DNA of 26,751 bases from the NCBI GenBank assembly GCA_015478945.1, contig JABUQX010018475.1, forward strand, positions 12,501 through 39,251, given 5' to 3'. The notes beneath the pieces were generated by a model. The model was given only the letters and a program-made list of their open reading frames with translations. It was not told the origin of the DNA and ran no database searches. Numbering within the stretch: the stretch's first letter is position 1; each line of letters begins with the position of its first letter. Source of the DNA: Trachelipus rathkii. Its lineage: Eukaryota > Arthropoda > Malacostraca > Isopoda > Trachelipodidae. Both the position numbers and the translations under genes were made by a program. Of the stretch, positions 20,029-26,751 are shown piece by piece.

Positions 20029-20824
20029 GAGAATAAGGTTATGGTAGTGAGTGAGGGGAGTCATCGGTAGAAAGTTATGTTAGATGGTGAACAGCTGGAA
20101 CAAGTTTCTCAGTTAAAATATTTAGGATGTATGTTGGATAAAAAAGGGACGGATGATGCAAAGTGTAGTAGGAAAGCTGTGAACGGTAGGGAGTTAGGAG
20201 TTAGCTGGTGCAATTAAATCCTTGGTGGATGTAAAGGAACTAAGTCTTGTGTGCGTTAGGGTTTTACATGAGCATATGTTGTTACCGTGTGTTACTGTAT
20301 AGTAGTGAAATTATGGTCTAGAATAAGAGGTATAAATCTAAGGTACAATATGTTATGGGCTTGTTAGATGTGAGAAGAATTGATAAAAGGGAGGGAATAA
20401 ACGTATTAGGGAATTGTGTGGTATGAAGGAAAGTTTAAATGAGAGAATAAAAGAGAGTAAATTGAAATGGTTTGGTCATACGGAAGGGATGGATGATAGT
20501 CGGTTGGTTAAGCGGATGTATGGTGGTGAGTGTGCTGGAAATCAACCGGCTACGATACCGAAGAAAAAGTGGATTGAGTTAGTAAAGGAATACCTGAAGG
20601 AGAGGAATGTGAGTTTGGCAGGGGCGAGAAGAAAGGCGCATAATATGAATGAATGGCAGGGTTTTGTGATTGTGTATGATTGTGGGAATTGCCCAAGAGA
20701 TGAACCCTACATTGAAGAGATGTCACAGTGAGAGTTTGTCGCAGTCTCGTGAGACCCTACTGTGGATTTTTCTAATTGCGACGAGTTCCCACTTAAGGGT
20801 ATAAAAGGGACGGTAATTGGGAGC
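20029..20824 (+). mobile_element. 5'-truncated LINE tail, copy A
   Basis: Only the C-terminal end of the RT-containing ORF and about 95 bp of 3' untranslated sequence remain, as expected from incomplete reverse transcription. It is embedded in (TA)n on both sides. The protein motifs differ from the CR1-like element in this window, so this is another LINE family. I cannot name its clade with certainty. Confidence 0.8.
20035..20731 (+). pseudogene. LINE RT C-terminal region, copy A
   Basis: MLDGEQLEQVSQLKYLGCML then DKKGTDDAKCSRKAVNGREL (about 20071-20190) is the block after the RT palm in many arthropod LINEs, with the Lys-Tyr-Leu-Gly motif. Frameshifts follow. The intact last part (20414-20731) has the order LNERIKESKLKWFGHTEGMD, DSRLVKRMYGGECAG, KKWIELVKEYLKERNVSLAG and NEWQGFV. 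The Trp-Phe-Gly-His motif and the Gly-Arg-Pro-x-Lys-Arg-Trp block (here ATIPKKKW) are typical. The catalytic Asp-Asp box is missing because the copy is truncated. Confidence 0.85.
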
Positions 20825-20915
20825 TTTTATATTTACATATATAGAATATTATATATTATATAAATATATTATATATATATGTTAATATATATAGAATATA
20901 TATATATATATATAT

Positions 20916-20973
<58 letters not shown>
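20825..20973. repeat. (TA)n microsatellite
   Basis: TA repeats follow the LINE copy A 3' end and run into the Tigger-like fragment. Confidence 0.93.
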
Positions 20974-20975
<2 letters not shown>

Positions 20976-21338
20976 ATCCGTAACTTCTGGCTATTCATCA
21001 CTTGAAATCGATCGAAACGTTTTCCAAAAAATCCGCATGAAGGCTTCATCTAGCTTTCTCGTATACCATTGTGTCGAACACGCTATCGCTATCCAAATCA
21101 ACAAAAAAAATTTTACCTCTTCGACAGTTTGCCTTTTATGTTTCGTGGTCAACGATTTCACTTCTTTAATTAATTCTTTACTTTTCAGAATTGTCGATAT
21201 TGCCGATTTGCCATACTGTATTCAGCTACCAGATCAGACGCAGTTCACCGATTCATACTTTTCTATGACTTCCTTCTTCATTTCAATCGTTGTTCTTGCA
21301 GTTTTCCTTTTCACATTGTTGGTGCTATAACTAACCAT
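20974..21338 (-). pseudogene. Tigger/pogo-type transposase N-terminal fragment
   Basis: Pogo/Tigger transposases start with a CENP-B-like pair of helix-turn-helix domains that bind the transposon ends. The minus strand from ATG at 21338-21336 reads MVSYSTNNVKRKTARTTIEM then KKEVIEKYES. After a one-base shift SDLVAEYSMA follows, then AISTILKSKELIKEV (21205-21157), the second helix of the first domain. KRQTVEEVKFFLLIWI is the start of the second domain, and EKARxLHADFLENVSIDFK near 21065-21010 ends the fragment. The DDE catalytic part is absent. The family is very common in decapod and other arthropod genomes. The plus-strand open frame here is a shadow. Confidence 0.85.
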
Positions 21339-21570
21339 CTTTGGGTGTTTTAGGTGTGGGAGAAGTGATAAAATGGCGTCTGAGCATGTTAAGGGGTAAA
21401 GAAAAGAGAAAATGTGAGAATAAATGAGGGTATATTAAAGTGTTTCGGTCATTAGGAAATGAGGGATGATAGTCGATTGGTTAAGGGTTGTATAGTGGTG
21501 AGTGTATTGGGAAAATAGTAAATGAGTATCTGAAAGAAAGTGATGAGCTTATCATATGCGAGAAAAATGG
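21339..21570 (+). pseudogene. LINE RT C-terminal region, copy B (more decayed)
   Basis: The nucleotides at 21400-21510 align with 20440-20545 of copy A: both carry GAGAATAAA, TTTCGGTCAT or TTTGGTCAT, GATGATAGTCG(A/G)TTGGTTAAG and GGTGAGTGT. Translation gives VRINEGILKCFGH, DDSRLVKGLYSGECIGK and, after a deletion of the Lys-Lys-Trp block, NEYLKES. The order is that of copy A. Several stops show decay. Confidence 0.78.
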
Positions 21571-21733
21571 TGTGTAATAAAATTAAATGATGTGGTTTGG
21601 AGAGGTGGTTTGGTTGTAGTCTTAACACAGAGATAAATTCTGACACTGACGAGATACTATAATTTGGGTTGGTCGAGGTCTGTGAAGCTATAGGGAGGAT
21701 ATTGGCTTTTTTTATGGGCTCACACATAATGGG
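21571..21733 (+). other. Unassigned DNA after LINE copy B
   Basis: Possible continuation of the LINE 3' end (TGATGTGGTTTGGAGAGG could match the Glu-Trp-x-Gly-Phe-Val codons of copy A), then unrecognised sequence. Confidence 0.35.
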
Positions 21734-21811
21734 GGAGGTTGCGACAGGTTTTAATGGTTTGATGAGAGGCTGTGACGGGCTTAAATGGTTTGAGGGGAGG
21801 CTGTGACGGGC
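21734..21811. repeat. ~31-bp tandem repeat, 2.6 copies
   Basis: GAGGCTGTGACGGGCTTAAA plus TGGTTTGAGGG occurs as a diverged copy, a clean copy and a partial third copy. Confidence 0.82.
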
Positions 21812-22077
21812 TTTCTTTTCAACTTTAGTCATGTTCTTCTACTTAACTTAACTATTGTTTCCTGTACCCGTTTTCGCACCCAACCTAATCTGCTGGGAGC
21901 CGTTGGGAAGACGCTGCACCGATCAGCTTTCACTGAAGTCCTGTATAATAACTTTATTTACTTATCAGATATACGTAACTTTATTGTATATGATATTATA
22001 TTATTTATGTATTTAGTAATATATATGATTATAATATGTAGTATTAAGTATTATACGCTGTGGTTGTGTCTGATTGT
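21812..22077. other. Unassigned AT-rich DNA
   Basis: No gene signal. The short plus-strand frame across 21803-22141 ends in Val/Cys repeats from the GT microsatellite and has no family likeness. Confidence 0.4.
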
Positions 22078-22122
22078 GTCGTGTGGTGTGTGTGGTGTGG
22101 TGTGTGTGTGTGTGTGTGTTTC
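22078..22122. repeat. (GT)n microsatellite
   Basis: GTGT repeats with TGG interruptions, ending near 22120. Confidence 0.9.
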
Positions 22123-22554
22123 TCTGTGCATGGAAATGTAAAAGAGAAGGGTACTATTGCTGAAGAATTTAATGATTTCATTGCAATTGGGGTTCATAAG
22201 TATTTTTTTTGCAAGAACATAGTGAGGTTCATAAACATAAATTAATTGAAACAGGATAAGAATTAATAATAGATAATAACGTTTAGGAATAATCAATAAT
22301 AATCGAATTTGAATAATTTAACGTAACTATTTAATAGAAAAGTTTCGCTTATATATAGCGAAATTTTGAATATATATGATCAATAATTAACCGTATGAAT
22401 CAATTAAAAGTAATATGAAAAAGAAATGAGTGATATTAGAATGAGATAATAGGAAATATGATAATAATTACATGAATCAATAAGTATAGTAACTACACTA
22501 GATAAGTAGCATAATAATATTTATAGATAATTTTGTAATAGATCAATAATATAT
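22123..22554. other. Unassigned AT-rich DNA with a small hairpin
   Basis: About 430 bp without gene signal. A clean stem-loop is present: GTTTCGCT (22342-22349) pairs with AGCGAAAT (22357-22364), extending to AAAA/TTTT, with a TATATAT loop. No function can be assigned. Confidence 0.5.
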
Positions 22555-22730
22555 AATTTTAATATAATAATAAATAATAATAATAATAATAAAATAATAA
22601 ATAATAATATATAATAATAATATAATAATAAATAATAATAATAATAAATATAAACAATAATAATAAAATAATAATGAATATAATAATAATCGAATACTAA
22701 TAATATAAAATATAATAATATAAAATAATA

Positions 22731-22802
<72 letters not shown>

Positions 22803-22919
22803 TATAATTATAATTATAATTATAATTACAATTATAATTATAATAATAATAATAATAATCAATAATAATAATAATAATAATAATTATAATACAATAATAA
22901 TAATACTAATAAAATAATA

Positions 22920-23017
<98 letters not shown>

Positions 23018-23020
23018 GAA
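22555..23020. repeat. (TAA)n microsatellite block
   Basis: About 465 bp of TAA/ATA triplets, with two long uninterrupted runs (about 22728-22800 and 22926-23016) and a 6-bp AATTAT repeat at 22800-22840. The 113-residue Ile-rich minus frame is a repeat translation. Confidence 0.95.
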
Positions 23021-23340
23021 TGATAATTTCAGCTTCAAACCTCAAACATTTATGGCGATAATTAAAAGCAACTCAAATTAAAAAAAACAAAACAAAAAAA
23101 AACAAGATTTTAATTTCCTTTTTCCATGCCATAAAAACATGATTTCGAAAAAATGTTTGAAATTAAAATTTATTTAAATTTTTTAATTATAATTATTTAA
23201 ATTTTTAATTATAACTAAACCAGCTTTGAACATTTTAAAAAGATTTTTTGGTAAAGAAAGAAGTATGTAATATCTCTGGCATTTCTATTCATTATTATTA
23301 TGATTATGCAATTATTTAATACTATTAAATTAATTATTAT
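23021..23340. other. AT-rich spacer between inverted triplet blocks
   Basis: A- and T-rich DNA with poly(A)-like runs at 23078-23102 and a 23-24 bp tandem duplication (ATTTAAATTTTT, AATTATAATT type) near 23170-23216. No gene is visible. Confidence 0.5.
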
Positions 23341-23653
<313 letters not shown>

Positions 23654-23739
23654 GTTTTACCTGCGTAATTAGAGTTCAAAGAAAACCAATAATTACTACA
23701 ATACTCATTTGCATATATTTTATTCTGATCATATGATAT

Positions 23740-24260
23740 TTATATGAATATTATATATAATATATATATTTAATTATTATAATTTATAATTTTACAAAAT
23801 ATATATAATATATATATACTATATATGAATAATAATATATAATAATATATTATAGTATAAAATTTACTATATATATATTACATATATATATTATAAGATA
23901 TAGTATATCATGTGACTTAGGTATGGAGGTTTGGCGGGGTGTGTATATATCTATTATAATATATAGTATATAATATATATATTATATATATGATATATAT
24001 ATATATAATATATATTATATATTGACATGGATTGATAAATCTCTTCATAATATTATATAAAAAGTGAAACAGCTTTCTAGAAAATAGTATATATATATAT
24101 ATATATAAATATATTATATAATATATATATTATATAATTTATACTATATGTCTATATATTTATATATATATATACTAAAATATATATAAAGTAAATTATA
24201 TATATTATATCATTATTTAAAATATATTATATATATATACTTATAATTATATAATGTAAT

Positions 24261-24291
<31 letters not shown>

Positions 24292-24365
24292 ATATGAATA
24301 TAATTATATATTATATTAATATTATATATATATATATCATATATAAAGTATAATATATAATATTA
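23740..24365. repeat. TA-rich tract with small unique islands
   Basis: TA/TATATT repeats dominate. Unique islands lie at 23908-23945 (a GC-richer GTGACTTAGGTATGGAGG string) and 24025-24092. The islands are too short to classify. Confidence 0.88.
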
Positions 24366-24478
24366 GGCAGATAATCTTTATTGTAAGATTACACAAGTTC
24401 ATGAATTAAAGGAAATATAATAAAAGAAAATTTTGATTGTCAGTATACTGTGATTTGAGAATAAAGAAGTCGATAATT
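24366..24478. other. Unassigned AT-rich DNA
   Basis: About 110 bp before the TTC tract. Nothing recognisable. Confidence 0.4.
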
Positions 24479-25084
24479 CTTCTTCTTCTTCTTCTTCTTC
24501 TTCTTCTTCTTCTTCTTCTTCTTCTTCTTCTTCTTCTTCTTCTTCTTCCTTTTCTTCTTCTTCTTCTTTCTTTTCTTATTTTCTTCTTCTTCTTCCTCTT
24601 CTGCTCTTCTCTTCTTTTCTTCTTCTGTCTTCTTCTTCTTCTTCTTCTTTCTTCCTTTCTCTTCTTGTCTTCCTTCTCTTCTTTCTTCTTTTTCTTCTTC
24701 TTCTTCTTCTTCTTCTCCTTTCTTCTCTTCTTTCTTTCTTCTTTTCTTCTTCTTCTTCTTCTTCTTCTTCTTCTTCTTCTTCTTCTTCTTCTTCTTCTTC
24801 TTCTTTTTCTTCTCTTCTTCTTCTTCATCCTCATCCTTTCCTCTCTTCTTGTTTTCTTTTTTCTTTTCTTGTTTTCTTCTTGCTTCTTTTTCTTCTCTCT
24901 TTCTTCTCTTCTTCCTTCTTCTTCTTCTCTTCTTCTTCTTCCTGTCTTCTTCTTCTCTTCTTCTTCTTCTCCTTTCTCTTGCTTCTTCTCTTGCTTCTTT
25001 CTTCTTCTTCTTCTTCTTTTCTTCTCTCTTCTCTTCTTCTTCTTCTTCTTCTCTTTCTTGCTCTTCTTCTTCTTCTTTCTTCCT
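24479..25084. repeat. (TTC)n polypyrimidine tract, ~0.6 kb
   Basis: The plus strand is almost only T and C, mostly TTC with TTTC, TCC and rare G interruptions. The pure runs at 24479-24547 and 24748-24804 are nearly perfect. All frames are open on both strands because no stop can form from TTC or its common variants. The Arg/Lys/Glu-rich and Leu/Phe/Ser-rich 232-residue frames are therefore artefacts. Confidence 0.96.
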
Positions 25085-26104
25085 TTAAGCAATATCTCGC
25101 CCATTTGCTATGAACGAAACGGTGAAATCGCATAAAGTGAAAAGATTATCTAATTCGCTCCAGAGCGATTGAATAAGATTGTAGATGGTCAAAAAAACGT
25201 GCAAAAATGACAATTAATTAAGACCGAAGTAAATATGTTATAGCTGTTCAGAAAGAGTAAGTACTATAATGCAAGAATTTTATACAAATAGACATTGACT
25301 CTTTTATCAAGGTTGGTCAGTGGAGGAAAAGATCAACGAATATAGATTAATTAAAGGATAAGTAAATATGCTAAGGACAATGTTTCTGAATGGTATGTAC
25401 TGAAATGCAATAAAATTCCCTGCTGAATTTGCCAGAAACTTCGAAATTTAATCGCCAATGATAATAGCTCCCTCTTTGGACGTGCTGCTTCACAGAGTCA
25501 GAGCGGGTAGGTCGGTGGAGCCAAGAAGAGGAACGAGAAGAAAAAATTGAACAGTAATTCAAAGGAAGGGCCAACAAAATTAATACGAGAAATTGAGTAG
25601 GTAAGTCAAACGACCTAACGACTAGCGGACTTATATTTTCATCTTTTTAAAAATTACAAGAAATAAGTGGACAGAAGAAAAAATAATAGTTCTTCAAATA
25701 ACTTAAATATAAAAGAGATTTAACGATTTAATACCTCATTTTGCAAGATATGAATTTATTAAAAACGCCTTAACACGCAAGTAATGCTAAACTTTGTCAT
25801 AACGATTTCAAAACCAATATTAGCAAGAATTTCTTCACTTTACTGATGTAATGAGAATTGGACATAGGTCTCTCTATGAAATAGTGAGACAGTGGGCAAC
25901 AGTCGATTTATGGCAAGCAAAAAGTTTGGATTAAAACACTTTAAGGAATTGGTGCGTTTATTCTAAAACGATACCGAATCTTACTTTATTAACACGATAG
26001 AATTAGATATTCTAGATAAGGTAAATTCAAAACGAAGTATTTAATTTATTTGATAAAATGTTAAAGGTGCATTTTTAATAGACTTTAGAATCCTGACTTA
26101 TATT
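25085..26104. other. Unassigned low-copy DNA, ~1 kb
   Basis: The composition is ordinary and AT-rich. A short plus-strand frame (EEKINEYRLIKG near 25325, then EFARNFEI near 25425) and a minus-strand frame (25577-25371) exist, but neither resembles a family I know. It is the longest non-repetitive stretch of the right third and could hold an exon or regulatory sequence that I cannot recognise. Confidence 0.35.
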
Positions 26105-26590
26105 GAACAGCTTTTAATGTTTACCCCTTAGAGGTAAATTAACCGCAAATGTTTACCGCTGTTCTCGAGTGCGCTCTACATCGGTGATTCTCATGTAAAT
26201 CACACTATCATCTTAATTCGTAATAACAGTTTTTGATGTTCACTCGCTTGAGGGTTATTCTAACGTTCTAAAGCGTGACACGATCGATTCAAGAGCTATC
26301 ATATTTTTGTATTACAATTTTTGATGTCCAGCAGCTCACTTAGAGGGTTTATTCTCTAACGTTCTAGGAGCCGGTGACTCTCCATCGATGCACACTATCG
26401 TCTTAATTTGAAAATAACAGTTTTTGATGTCCACGGCATCTTAAGAGGGTATTTCTAGAAAACATTCTAAAGACAGACGGTGGAGAGCATTATCGATCAC
26501 ACTACAATAATATTTGGTTAATAACAGTTTTGGGTTCACCGTTTAGAGGGTTAATTATAACGCTCTAAGCCGGTGACCATCTGCCTCAGA
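26105..26590. repeat. Degenerate ~100-bp tandem repeat, about five copies
   Basis: Units begin with (AACAG)TTTTTGATGT(T/C)CA at 26230, 26318, 26421 and 26528, with a more diverged first unit from about 26105. Unit lengths are about 124, 88, 103, 107 and at least 60 bp. Shared inner blocks are AGAGGGTTA, TCTAACGTTCTAA, CGGTGA and CACTATC(A/G)TCTTAATT. No coding frame runs through it. Confidence 0.85.
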
Positions 26591-26751
26591 CAGCCTTGGT
26601 GGACTGTAAAGTCTTTTTGCTTAGAGCGTGTTCTGTAGTTGCTGTTAAGGTCTTGTTAGTTCTGTTTGTTCTTCCTTATAAGTCAGATAAATTTCAAATT
26701 GTTTTTTTAATTTGCATTCTCCAGAAGCCAAACATGAATAAAATGTAATCG
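26591..26751. other. Unassigned window end
   Basis: Unique sequence of mixed composition. No gene is seen. Confidence 0.4.

Noticed and set aside
21037..21330. 97-residue plus-strand frame with hydrophobic C-terminus that looks like a membrane protein
   Set aside because: The minus strand encodes the Tigger/pogo DNA-binding region, and the apparent membrane segment is its complement.
24406..25135. 232-residue open frames on both strands (Arg/Lys/Glu-rich and Leu/Phe/Ser-rich)
   Set aside because: They lie in the (TTC)n tract, which lacks stop codons by composition. There is no domain or normal residue usage.

Overview
This is AT-rich, repeat-dense eukaryotic DNA without a recognisable host gene. 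Long (TA)n, (TTA)n, (CA)n and (TTC)n microsatellites occur together with remnants of a Tc1/mariner transposon, a Penelope-like element (PLE), a CR1-like LINE with an esterase-type ORF1, a second LINE family and a Tigger/pogo transposon. That mix suggests an invertebrate, most likely an arthropod and perhaps a decapod crustacean. This is inference from repeat content only. Every protein-like stretch has stops and frameshifts. Some may be decay and some may be uncorrected long-read indels, because the satellites also show many single-base indels.

Layout. 1-1140: a short CpG-rich start, then simple repeats, a TGGAA-type minisatellite and long poly(A). 1140-3115: a degenerate satellite of about 170 bp with 8-bp sub-repeats (CAGTAAAT and GATCTATT). 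3216-3940: (TTA)n and (CA)n around a little unique DNA. 3990-8457: a higher-order version of the same satellite, arranged as an imperfect palindrome of about 4.3 kb centred near 6237. 8458-11025: AT-rich noncoding DNA with a 20-bp tandem repeat at 9981-10099. 11026-12345: a 1.3-kb mariner-like element on the minus strand with imperfect terminal inverted repeats.

12384-19187 is a nested structure. A plus-strand PLE (N-terminal part, reverse transcriptase, GIY-YIG endonuclease) is bounded by a ~45-bp inverted repeat that abuts (TA)n on both sides. It is split between its RT tail and its endonuclease by a minus-strand CR1-like LINE of about 4.1 kb (14342-18453). The LINE carries remnants of an SGNH/GDSL-esterase ORF1, an APE-type endonuclease, the RT and the C-terminal region. 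The PLE reading resumes directly after the LINE, so the PLE is the older insertion.

19188-21560: (TA)n tracts, a possible PLE-terminal fragment, a 5'-truncated LINE RT tail (20035-20820), a Tigger N-terminal DNA-binding fragment on the minus strand (20974-21338) and a second, more decayed copy of the same LINE tail. 21560-26751: a 31-bp repeat, (GT)n, large (TAA)n and (ATT)n blocks in opposite orientation, TA-rich DNA, a 0.6-kb (TTC)n polypyrimidine tract, about 1 kb of unassigned DNA and a degenerate tandem repeat of about 100 bp.

The sequence gives no sign of genes acting together. The interest lies in the order of transposon insertions, the TE boundaries at (TA)n tracts, and the large satellite palindrome, which could be a real foldback-like structure or a read/assembly artefact.
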